From Bacteroidales bacterium UBA7569 (GTDB taxonomy: Bacteria > Bacteroidota > Bacteroidia > Bacteroidales > Paludibacteraceae): a stretch of DNA of 64,000 nt. The stretch covers positions 101,534 to 165,533 of the forward strand of contig DLLF01000036.1 of the NCBI GenBank assembly GCA_002477945.1. The letters are read 5' to 3'. The stretch's first letter is position 1. Each line of letters starts with the position of its first letter. Shown here piece after piece: positions 42,206 through 50,600 of the stretch. Below the pieces are notes generated by a model, which saw nothing but the letters and a program-made list of their open reading frames with translations, had not been told where the DNA came from and ran no database searches. The position numbers were made by a program, and so were the translations under genes.

Positions 42206-43017
42206 TGCGTGCTAAGTCTCACATAATAGCCTTGGTGGGAACTCTGGTGTTCATGCTGTTGCTCTTCTTGTTGCTTTGGGTCGTGTATATTGATCGCCCG
42301 GAGAGCAGGGAAGAGGAAGGCATTATGGTCTCGTTTGGAGATTCTGACATGGGAGAAGGCAGTATGCAGGAATCTGTTGTGAATGCTGTGCAGGAAGTCG
42401 TTACTCCCCCTGCACCGCCTCAACAGCCTTCTTCCAATGATCTTCTGACGCAGCAGACCGACGAATCGTTGGTGCTGGCAGAGCAACGCAGGAAAGAGGA
42501 ACGGAAACAACAGGAGGAGCAGGAGCGGATTCGTCGTCAAAAAGAAGCAGACGAGAAAGCGCGTATAGAGGCGGAACGTATCGCAAAAGAAAAGGCGGCT
42601 GCCGAAGAACGGGCGAAGCAACAGGCTGCGGTGGAGAAAGCGCAGAAATTGATGGGCGGAGCCTTTTCGTCCAATGTGTCTTCTTCCTCGGGTTCCGGCA
42701 ATTCGCAAGGCAATACAATGCAGGGAAACCCTGTCGGTCAAGGCTCTTCTGCAGGGCATAGTTGGTCGCTCCGCGGACGTTCTCTCCAAGGACGTTTGTC
42801 CACTCCGAAGGCTTCCGGTGTGCAGGAAGGTAGGGTGGTGGTGGCGATACGTGTGAATGCTGCGGGTAAAGTCGTTTCCGCAACGCAGGGAGTAGGGACA
42901 ACTATCTCGGAGAAAACTACAATACAGGCTTGTATTGATGCCAGTTATAAGGCGGTTTTCTCCGCCGGAGATAATGATGTGATTGGAACTATCACTTACA
43001 AATTTATGAACAAGTAG
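42205..43017 (+). CDS. TonB/TolA-like energy transducer
   Basis: 270 residues. One N-terminal membrane helix (IIALVGTLVFMLLLFLLLWV, about 7-28), a Pro-rich part (TPPAPPQQP), a highly charged Gln/Glu/Arg/Lys coiled coil (about 88-150, as in TolA), a Gly/Ser/Asn-rich linker and a C-terminal TonB-like domain (GRVVVAIRVNAAGKVVSATQ). It should carry energy from the ExbB/ExbD motor to outer-membrane partners. The one-base overlap with exbD argues for translational coupling. Whether it serves SusC-type receptors or cell-envelope constriction (Tol-like) cannot be told; no Pal or TolB gene is near. Confidence 0.85.
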   Translation: MRAKSHIIALVGTLVFMLLLFLLLWVVYIDRPESREEEGIMVSFGDSDMGEGSMQESVVNAVQEVVTPPAPPQQPSSNDLLTQQTDESLVLAEQRRKEERKQQEEQERIRRQKEADEKARIEAERIAKEKAAAEERAKQQAAVEKAQKLMGGAFSSNVSSSSGSGNSQGNTMQGNPVGQGSSAGHSWSLRGRSLQGRLSTPKASGVQEGRVVVAIRVNAAGKVVSATQGVGTTISEKTTIQACIDASYKAVFSAGDNDVIGTITYKFMNK

Positions 43018-43037
43018 TAACCAATACCATAACATTT

Positions 43038-43565
43038 ATGAATTACATCTTTCTTGACAAGGGCTTTGAAGAAATAGAAGCCGTTACAACCATTGATTTG
43101 TTGCGCCGTGCGGAAATTCCTTTGGTTGTAGTCTCGTTAATTGGGAAAACACTTGTGGAAGGGGCGCACTCCGTAGTTGTACAGGCGGATATGCTCTTCG
43201 AAGATGTTGATTTTGCTGATGCAGGGATGCTGATTCTTCCCGGAGGGGCAACCCGTCTTGGAGAACATCAGGGGCTTGTCAAACTTTTGCTCTCCCACAA
43301 TGAACAGAACAAACTGATTGCGGCAATTTGTGCGGCTCCCTCTGTTTTGGGAACGTTGGGAATTTTGAAAGGGAAACAAGCCACTTGCTATCCTGGCTTT
43401 GAATCCTGTCTCGGAGAAAGTTATGTGGGGGGATTGGTCGTGGAGTCTAAGAATATTATCACGGCAAAAGGTCCCGGATTGAGTGCGGACTTTGCATTCT
43501 GTATCATCGAGAAACTAAAAGGAACGGAAGTCGCAGACAGCGTTTATGATATAGCGCAGTACTGA
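43038..43565 (+). CDS. DJ-1/PfpI family protein
   Basis: 175 residues of the DJ-1/ThiJ/YajL type. The nucleophilic elbow AAICAAPS places the reactive Cys at residue 98; the partner Glu is in GFEEIE near residue 14. Other family marks: MLILPGGATRLGEHQGLVKL and ATCYPGFESCL. Members act as redox-sensitive chaperones or have been proposed to act on glyoxal adducts; the specific activity here is unknown. It starts 20 nt after the TonB-like gene and is likely its co-transcribed neighbour. A terminator-like hairpin follows at 43672. Confidence 0.9.
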   Translation: MNYIFLDKGFEEIEAVTTIDLLRRAEIPLVVVSLIGKTLVEGAHSVVVQADMLFEDVDFADAGMLILPGGATRLGEHQGLVKLLLSHNEQNKLIAAICAAPSVLGTLGILKGKQATCYPGFESCLGESYVGGLVVESKNIITAKGPGLSADFAFCIIEKLKGTEVADSVYDIAQY

Positions 43566-43671
43566 TTTGTTCCTCTCTGTAGCCCGACTGTGACAGAGTA
43601 GGAGAGACTATGGACGGAATTCGGGAATGTGGTGTATAGTGGAGGGATTTTTTCTTGGAATGTATGTTCTG

Positions 43672-43693
43672 GGCAGATGACTTGTCATCTGCC
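43672..43693 (+). terminator. Hairpin terminator downstream of the DJ-1 gene
   Basis: GGCAGATGAC (43672-43681) pairs perfectly with GTCATCTGCC (43684-43693) and is followed by TTTTGCTTG. It lies about 105 nt past the stop codon. Confidence 0.7.
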
Positions 43694-44054
43694 TTTTGCT
43701 TGTGGAATAAATGGAAGTAACTGTCCTTACCCTGATTCCGTTTCAATCAGGGGATTGTCCGGTCAGAATCTGTAACGTGCCTTCCTGTTCTTGAAGAGGG
43801 ATAATGAGAGTCCTTGCAGAATCTTGGATCGGATCTGTAAAGTACCGGAATACCGGACAATGGCTGCCGTAATGCGCCTGCCGTCTCTGTATCATGGAGG
43901 AGAAGTTGTTGCTGTTTGGGTATTTTGGAGAGTTTTTGTTCCTGTATGCAGAGAATTATGCTGCCTGCTGTTTGTTGCTCGGATAGGTCTTTCCAACAAC
44001 GGGTGTGAATGAGTAGGAAAATGGAAAGAGAATGTGGTGCGCCTGCTGAACGGC

Positions 44055-44091
44055 AAAAAAAACGAGAGACTCACCACCCAATGAGTCTCTC
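44055..44091 (-). terminator. Rho-independent terminator of tRNA-Lys
   Basis: GAGAGACTCA (44064-44073) pairs with TGAGTCTCTC (44082-44091). Read on the minus strand the stem is followed by a U run (A run at 44055-44062). Confidence 0.85.
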
Positions 44092-44129
44092 TTCTAATCA
44101 ACAATCAAATTTCTCACCTTTCCCACTCG

Positions 44130-44202
44130 TGAACCAGCTGGGGCTCGAACCCAGGACCCCATCCTTAAAAGGGATGTGCTCTACCTGCTGAGCTACTGAT
44201 TC
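44130..44202 (-). tRNA. tRNA-Lys (anticodon UUU)
   Basis: On the minus strand the 73-nt gene folds as a standard cloverleaf: acceptor GAATCAG with CTGGTTC, D arm GCTCAGCAGGTAGAGC, anticodon stem CATCC/GGATG with loop CTTTTAA (anticodon TTT), variable loop GGGTC, T arm CTGGG-TTCGAGC-CCCAG and discriminator A. CCA is not encoded. It has a full-consensus promoter at 44225-44255 and a terminator at 44055-44091. Confidence 0.96.
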
Positions 44203-44224
44203 CCGCCTTTCCTAAAAGCGACTG

Positions 44225-44255
44225 CAAAGGTACACCATATTTTTTATATGTGCAA
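44225..44255 (-). promoter_or_regulatory. Bacteroidetes-type promoter for tRNA-Lys
   Basis: On the minus strand TTG (44253-44255), a 20-bp spacer and TACCTTTG (44225-44232), about 22 nt before the mature 5' end. Confidence 0.85.
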
Positions 44256-44301
44256 GAGGGTACGTCGTTTTTTTTTGAAAAAGAATAGTGCGGGTTTCCT
44301 C

Positions 44302-44332
44302 TTGACAGAACCGGAAAAAATGATTATCTTTG
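44302..44332 (+). promoter_or_regulatory. Bacteroidetes-type promoter for prfB
   Basis: TTG (44302-44304), a 20-bp spacer and TATCTTTG (44325-44332). It is divergent from the tRNA promoter. A four-codon frame, ATGATGTGTATATAG (44337-44351), lies between it and the prfB ATG. Confidence 0.8.
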
Positions 44333-44360
44333 CAAAATGATGTGTATATAGTAAATTGGC

Positions 44361-45467
44361 ATGATAACGATAGAACAACTTAAAGATCTTCAGAGTAGAG
44401 CGGAGAAATTATGCCGCTACCTGGCAATTGACGAGAAAAAAGTACAGTTGGAAGAGGAAGAGTTGCATACGCAGACGCCCGAGTTTTGGGACGACCCTAA
44501 GGCGGCGGAAGCACAGATGCGCAAGGTGAAGACCTTGAAAAATTGGATTGATGGGTATGAAGGAGTGCGCAAGGCAATCGGGGAACTGACGCTGGCATTC
44601 GATTTCTATAAGGACGAGGTGGCTTCGGAACAGGAAGTGGATGATGCGTACGCGAAAGCCTTGCAGGAGGTGGAAAACCTGGAAATGAAGAATATGCTGT
44701 CGCATGAGGAAGACCAAATGTCCGCCGTTCTCAAAATAGTGGCAGGGGCAGGAGGAACCGAGGCGCAGGACTGGGCGGATATGCTTTTCCGTATGTATAT
44801 GCGCTATTGCGAAAAGCACAACTATAAGACGGAAATTAGCAACCTTCAGGAAGGCGAAGAGGCGGGAATAAAAACCGTTACTTTTAAGGTGGAAGGGGAT
44901 ATGGCTTATGGATACCTGAAAAGCGAAAATGGTGTACATCGATTGGTGCGGGTATCACCCTACAATGCACAAGGCAAACGGATGACATCGTTCTCCTCCG
45001 TCTTTGTCGTGCCATTGATAGATGATACCATTGAGATTGAAGTGAATCCGGCAGGTATCAGTTGGGATACGTTCCGCAGTTCGGGAGCAGGCGGGCAGAA
45101 TGTGAACAAGGTGGAGTCGGGAGTCCGCTTGCACTATAAGTTCAAGAATCCGCTGACAGGACTGGACGATGAGATAGTGATTGAGAATACGGAAACCCGT
45201 GACCAACCCAAAAACCGTGAGAATGCTTTGCGCTTGTTGAGAAGCCAACTCTATGAACTCGAATTGGAAAAACGGCGTCAGGCACAAGCCAAAGTGGAGG
45301 CAGGAAAGAAGAAGATAGAGTGGGGAAGTCAGATTCGTAGTTATGTCTTCGATGACCGGCGCGTAAAAGACCATCGGACCAACTACCAGACAAGCAATGT
45401 GGGTGCCGTTATGGATGGCGATATAGACGGGTTCATAAAGGCGTACTTGATGGAATTTCCTGATTAA
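44361..45467 (+). CDS. prfB: Peptide chain release factor 2
   Basis: Recognises UGA and UAA stop codons and triggers peptide release on the ribosome. 368 residues, full length. The catalytic GGQ motif is in SSGAGGQNVNKVES. The stop-codon recognition loop, SPF in Escherichia coli, reads SPY here (LVRVSPYNAQGKRMTSF). Also present: GAGGTEAQDWADMLFRMYMR. The frame runs straight through the position after CRYL where many bacteria have an in-frame UGA and a programmed frameshift, so this copy has no such control. The C1 peptidase gene begins within 20 nt downstream. Confidence 0.96.
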   Translation: MITIEQLKDLQSRAEKLCRYLAIDEKKVQLEEEELHTQTPEFWDDPKAAEAQMRKVKTLKNWIDGYEGVRKAIGELTLAFDFYKDEVASEQEVDDAYAKALQEVENLEMKNMLSHEEDQMSAVLKIVAGAGGTEAQDWADMLFRMYMRYCEKHNYKTEISNLQEGEEAGIKTVTFKVEGDMAYGYLKSENGVHRLVRVSPYNAQGKRMTSFSSVFVVPLIDDTIEIEVNPAGISWDTFRSSGAGGQNVNKVESGVRLHYKFKNPLTGLDDEIVIENTETRDQPKNRENALRLLRSQLYELELEKRRQAQAKVEAGKKKIEWGSQIRSYVFDDRRVKDHRTNYQTSNVGAVMDGDIDGFIKAYLMEFPD

Positions 45468-45486
45468 ACGGTTAAGATATATGTGT

Positions 45487-46689
45487 ATGAAAAAGATAAT
45501 TGTTGTATTGAGTGCTGTGCTGGTATCTGTGAATATATCAGCGCAAGGTGCCGATAGTCTGCAGAGCCGCCTTGATAGCGGGTTCGTCTTCACAACGGTT
45601 TGCGAGAACCCGATCACATCGGTGAAAAACCAATTCAGGAGTTCCACGTGCTGGTGCTTCTCTTCGCTGAGTTTCCTTGAGTCGGAGTTGCTTCGCATGG
45701 GGAAGGGTGAATATGACTTGAGCGAAATGTTTGTGGTGCATCATACAATGCAGGATCGTGCCAAAAACTATGTCCGCTATCACGGGGAGTCTTCTTTCTC
45801 GCCTGGTGGTAGTTTTTCGGACGTGTTGTATTGTCTGAAGCACTATGGGTTGGTGCCTCAGGAGGCAATGCAGGGAATAATGTATGGCGACACACTGCCA
45901 AATCATAATGAGTTGGATGCCGTGGCAGGGGCTGTTGTAGGTGCTATTGCCAAAGGCAATTGGAAAAAGTTGTCACCGGTGTGGGCGCAAGCGGTGGAAG
46001 CCGTTTATGATGTGTACCTGGGTAAGTGTCCTGCTACGTTTGTTTACGAAGGAAAGGAATACACTCCCCTCTCTTTTGCCGAGATGCTTGGACTGAATGC
46101 CGACGATTACGTTTCACTCACGTCATACACGCATCATCCTTTTTATACCGCTTTCCCGATAGAAGTTCCTGATAATTGGAGACAGTCTCTAAGTTACAAT
46201 CTTCCACTTGACGAACTGATGCAAGTGTTTGATTACGCAATTAAGAAGGGCTTTACGCTTGCTTGGGGAGCCGATGTTAGCGAAATAGGGTTTAATAGAA
46301 AAGGTGTAGGCGTTATGCCTGATGTCGAACAGGGAGCCGACCTTATCGGGTCGGATATGGCGCATTGGTTGGGCTTGAGTGATGCCGACAAACGTACCGA
46401 ACTGACCAAAAAACCTTTGCCGGAAGTGCAAGTGACGCAAGCAATGCGCCAACAGGCGTATGACAACTGGGAAACAACCGATGATCATGGAATGTTGATA
46501 TATGGTATTGCTGCCGACCAAACCGGTAAACAGTATTACATGGTGAAGAACTCGTGGGGAACGCAGAAAAACGATTACAAGGGAATTTGGTATGTGAGCA
46601 GAGCCTATGCCGAGTACAAAACGATGAATATCGTTCTTCATAAGGATGCCATTCCGAAAGAAATCCGTAAAAAACTGGGTATAAAATGA
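45487..46689 (+). CDS. Secreted C1-family cysteine peptidase (bleomycin hydrolase-like)
   Basis: A papain-fold aminopeptidase of the C1B group. 400 residues from ATG 45487 (an ATG 6 nt upstream is possible). Signal peptide MKKIIVVLSAVLVSVNISAQ. The oxyanion Gln and catalytic Cys lie in NQFRSSTCWCFSS (Gln about 49, Cys 55), the His in TTDDHGMLIYGI and the Asn in MVKNSWGTQ. The signal peptide sends it to the periplasm, unlike cytoplasmic bleomycin hydrolases. Its last codons overlap the radical SAM gene (ATGA), so the two are translationally coupled. Confidence 0.92.
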   Translation: MKKIIVVLSAVLVSVNISAQGADSLQSRLDSGFVFTTVCENPITSVKNQFRSSTCWCFSSLSFLESELLRMGKGEYDLSEMFVVHHTMQDRAKNYVRYHGESSFSPGGSFSDVLYCLKHYGLVPQEAMQGIMYGDTLPNHNELDAVAGAVVGAIAKGNWKKLSPVWAQAVEAVYDVYLGKCPATFVYEGKEYTPLSFAEMLGLNADDYVSLTSYTHHPFYTAFPIEVPDNWRQSLSYNLPLDELMQVFDYAIKKGFTLAWGADVSEIGFNRKGVGVMPDVEQGADLIGSDMAHWLGLSDADKRTELTKKPLPEVQVTQAMRQQAYDNWETTDDHGMLIYGIAADQTGKQYYMVKNSWGTQKNDYKGIWYVSRAYAEYKTMNIVLHKDAIPKEIRKKLGIK

Positions 46690-47600
46690 AGAAAATGTCG
46701 GCAACAATCAAGCAAATGTTCTATTTGCCGTGGTGGTTCGTCCGTGCCAGATTCTTCGGCAGAAAAACACCGCTACAGACTGTTCTGTTTATCACGGATA
46801 GGTGCAATCTTCGTTGCAAACACTGTTCGGTCTATCAAACAGAGAATAATCACGTGATGACATTTGCACAAGTCTGTGACCAATTGCGTTACGCCTACCG
46901 GCTTGGTTCTCGTTTTGTGGATATAGAGGGTGGCGAAACAACGTTGTGGAGCGATGGCGACAAACACGTAAATGACATTATCCGTGCTGCTCATTCCATA
47001 GGTTTCTATTCGGTTACCGTAACAACCAACGCACAGCAGGATATTTCATGGGTTCGTGCCGACAGCCTTTGGGTCAGTATGGATGGTGTCGGTAAGTTCC
47101 ATGATGCCATTCGTGGAGAAGGCACTTTTGCCCGTTTGGAAAAAAATATCCGTGATTCCCATTTGCCGCACCTTAGTGTGAATATGGTGGTCAATGTTAT
47201 CAACTATACTGGGTTGGATGAAGCCATGGAGTATGTGAAATCAAATCCGTATATAGAGCAGATCTCTATCAATTTTCACACTCCTTTCCCCGGGACGGAG
47301 TCTCTTGCTTTGAATGAAGAAACCCGAAACCAATGTATAGACAAGGTGCTGTCATATAAGAAAAAAGGGTATCCCGTCATGAACTCATGTTCGGGGCTGC
47401 GTAAGATGAAAAACATTAAACGCTTGAAGAAACGTTGCTGGGTTACCAATTTTATTTACGCTGATGGGTCAAGAGGTTATTGTGCAGCAATGAATTCTGA
47501 TATATGCAACCGCTGTGGCCTGTGTATGTCGGGAGAAATGGCTTCTGTGTTCAACTTGTGTCCTGATACTATCCTTGCAGGGCTGAAACTGAGAAAATAA
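46686..47600 (+). CDS. Radical SAM protein
   Basis: A cytoplasmic or membrane-associated radical SAM enzyme of 304 residues. The Fe-S cluster motif CNLRCKHC follows TVLFITDR; the SAM-binding GGE appears as DIEGGETTLW. An N-terminal amphipathic or hydrophobic segment (IKQMFYLPWWFVRARFFG) precedes the domain. A C-terminal cysteine cluster (CWVTNF, YCAAMNSDICNRCGLCMSG, NLCPD) could hold a second cluster, as in SPASM-like proteins. The reaction is unknown. The gene overlaps the C1 peptidase by 4 nt, and dnaE starts 25 nt after it. No small precursor peptide was found next to it. Confidence 0.85.
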   Translation: MKKMSATIKQMFYLPWWFVRARFFGRKTPLQTVLFITDRCNLRCKHCSVYQTENNHVMTFAQVCDQLRYAYRLGSRFVDIEGGETTLWSDGDKHVNDIIRAAHSIGFYSVTVTTNAQQDISWVRADSLWVSMDGVGKFHDAIRGEGTFARLEKNIRDSHLPHLSVNMVVNVINYTGLDEAMEYVKSNPYIEQISINFHTPFPGTESLALNEETRNQCIDKVLSYKKKGYPVMNSCSGLRKMKNIKRLKKRCWVTNFIYADGSRGYCAAMNSDICNRCGLCMSGEMASVFNLCPDTILAGLKLRK

Positions 47601-47625
47601 TTCGTAAATATCTATATAGTAGAAT

Positions 47626-50600
47626 ATGAACTTCACGCACTTACATGTTCACTCCCACTATTCCACCTTGGATGGAATGTCCAAGGTCCCTGCTTTGGTT
47701 GATAAATGCCAACGATGCGGAATGCATAGTATGGCACTCACCGACCATGGCAATATGTACGGCATCAAAGAGTTCTTGGATTATAGTAAGAAGGTGAATG
47801 GTGCCCCGAAGAAAGCCGTAAAGGAATGTCAGGAGAATATACAAAAGTGTGAAGAGCAGATAGCAAAGATGCCGGAGTGGAAGAAGGCATTGGAAACAGA
47901 AACCGATGAACACGAGAAACGTACTCTGGAGGTTAAGATAAAAGATGCTCAGGAGGCTGTAAAAAACTTGCCTTTGTATCAAAAGCAACTCACGTCCTTG
48001 CAAGAGAAAGCCGATAATTTTATTCCTTTTAAGCCTATTGTAGGTGTGGAAGCCTATTGCGCTCGCCGCCATCGGTTGAAAAAGGACAAAACGGTCAAAG
48101 AAGTAACAGGCGAAGGGCGAGAACATATAGTTGACCGTAGCGGGTGGCACCTTATCTTGCTTGCCAAGAACAAAACAGGCTATAAGAACCTCTGTAAGAT
48201 GATAAGTTATTCTTTCATCGAAGGCTTCTATGACCGTCCGCGTATTGATAAAGAGTTGTTGGAGAAATATCACGAAGGTGTCATCGTCTCTTCGGCTTGT
48301 TTGGGCGGTGAATTGCCCCAATTGATTTTGCAGGGAAGAATAGACGAGGCGGAAGAATCCATTCGTTGGTTCAAATCTGTCTTTGGTGACGACTATTACA
48401 TTGAATTGCAACGGCATAAAACCGACAAACCCTTTGGAGACCGGAATGTTTACCAACGGCAAATGGAGGTCAATCCCGTTCTCGTTGAACTCGCACGCAA
48501 AACCGATACGAAGATAATCTGTACCAACGACGTACACTTTGTGGAGGAGGAACATGGTGAAGCACACGACCGTCTCATCTGTGTTTCTACAGGTAAGGAT
48601 TATTCCGATCCCAATCGAATGCACTATACAAAGCAGGAATGGTTGAAAACACCCCAGGAAATGGAGGCTGTTTTCAGCGATCTGCCTGAGGCTTTGCAAA
48701 ATACGCAGGAGATTGTGGATAAAGTAGAGGTTTATAGCATTGACTCTGCACCCATTATGCCGAAGTTCGCTATTCCCGAGTCTTTTGGTACGGAGGAAGA
48801 GTATCGCCGTAAGTTTACTCACAAAGACTTGTTCGATGAGTTCACCCAAAACGAACATCACGAGGTGGTGCTTTCTCAGGAGGCTGCGGAGAAGAAAATC
48901 GAACTATTGGGCGGATATGATAGTTTGTATCGTATCAAATTGGAGGCCGACTATCTCGCTTTCCTTGCTTGGAAAGGTGCGCATGAACGCTATGGGGAGC
49001 AACTGACGGAGGAGCAGACCGAACGGATCACTTTTGAACTGCATATCATGAAGACCATGGGTTTCCCCGGCTATTTCCTCATTGTGATGGACTATATCAA
49101 AGCCGCACGCGAGGAATTGGATGTCTCGGTCGGACCGGGGCGTGGTAGTGCAGCCGGTAGTGTGGTCGCCTATTGTCTGCGTATTACGGATGTAGATCCC
49201 CTTAAATACGACCTCCTGTTTGAGCGTTTTCTTAATCCCGACCGTATATCATTGCCCGATATAGATGTTGATTTCGATGATGCAGGTCGCGCACGTGTCT
49301 TTGATTGGGTGATAAAGAAATATGGGGCAACCCATGTGGCGCATATTATTACCTATAACACAATGGCTACCAAAGCGGTTATAGCCGATATGGGACGCGT
49401 GCAGGGAGTGCCTCTGAGTACGGTCAATGCCATAAAGAACCTTATTCCTGACAAGTTCCCCGATACTGTAAAAGACGAAAAAGGAAAGACGCCTTCTGTC
49501 AACCTCCACAATTGCTATAAGTATGTGGATCAACTCCGCGCCATGCTCAATAGCGATGATAAAAAAGTGGCTGATACACTGCATTTCGCAGAAGAACTTG
49601 AGGACACCATTCGTGGCGTGGGAGTCCATGCCTGCGGTTTGATTATTGGGGCTGATGATCTCACCGAGTTCGCGCCGCTGGCTACGGTTAAAGACCCTAA
49701 GACAGGACAAGACCAATTGGTAACGGAATACGACGGACACGTGGTCGAGTCTGTCGGACTGATTAAGATGGACTTCTTGGGGCTGAAGACGCTTACTATC
49801 ATAAAAGAGACCCTTGCCAATATCAAAAAGTCCAAGGGAGAAATCATCGATATTGATCATATTCCTCTCGATGATGAACTGACCTATAAGTTGTTTCAGG
49901 AAGGAAAAACCATTGCTATATTCCAGTTCGAGTCTCCGGGTATGCAGAAGAACCTGCGGGAACTGAAGCCTACGGTGATTGGCGACCTCATAGCCATGAA
50001 TGCCCTGTACCGTCCCGGACCAATGGACTATATCCCCCAGTTTATTCGCCGTAAACAAGGAAAAGAACCCATTACCTATGACCTCCCCTGCATGGAGAAG
50101 TACCTCAAGGAAACCTATGGTGTTACGGTCTATCAGGAGCAGGTCATGCTTCTCTCGCGTCTTATTGCGGGCTTCACTCGTGGAGAGAGCGATCAGTTGC
50201 GTAAGGCTATGGGCAAGAAGTTGATAGCGCTCTTGTCTTCTCTTTATCCCAAGTTTATTGAGGGCGGGAAAAAGAATGGGCATGATCCGGTTATTCTCGA
50301 CAAAATTTGGAAAGACTGGCTGGCTTTTGCCAAGTATGCTTTCAATAAGTCTCATGCTACATGCTACGCATGGGTTGCTTATCAGACTGCTTATCTCAAA
50401 GCGCACTATCCTGCCGAGTTTATGGCGGCCAACCTTACCATCTCAAAGGATAATATCACCGATGTCACCAAGTTTATGGATGAGTGCAAGATGCTTGGCA
50501 TAAGTGTCTTGGAACCTGATGTGAATGAATCGGAACTTAACTTTACCGTGAATACGCATGGTGACATCCGTTTCGGTTTGGGAGGTATCAAGGGAGTTGG

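Larger units (their letters stand above)
43566..44129. other. Intergenic region before the tRNA gene
   Basis: 564 nt containing the terminator at 43672-43693 and the tRNA terminator at 44055-44091. A 73-codon frame at 43791-44012 lacks a promoter, a ribosome-binding site and family resemblance. Nothing else was recognised. Confidence 0.55.

Noticed and set aside
43791..44012. 73-codon plus-strand frame upstream of the tRNA
   Set aside because: No promoter, no ribosome-binding site and no recognisable domain; it is probably chance.
44361..44480. Programmed frameshift in prfB
   Set aside because: The reading frame is continuous from MITIEQLKDL through the usual frameshift site; no in-frame UGA is present.
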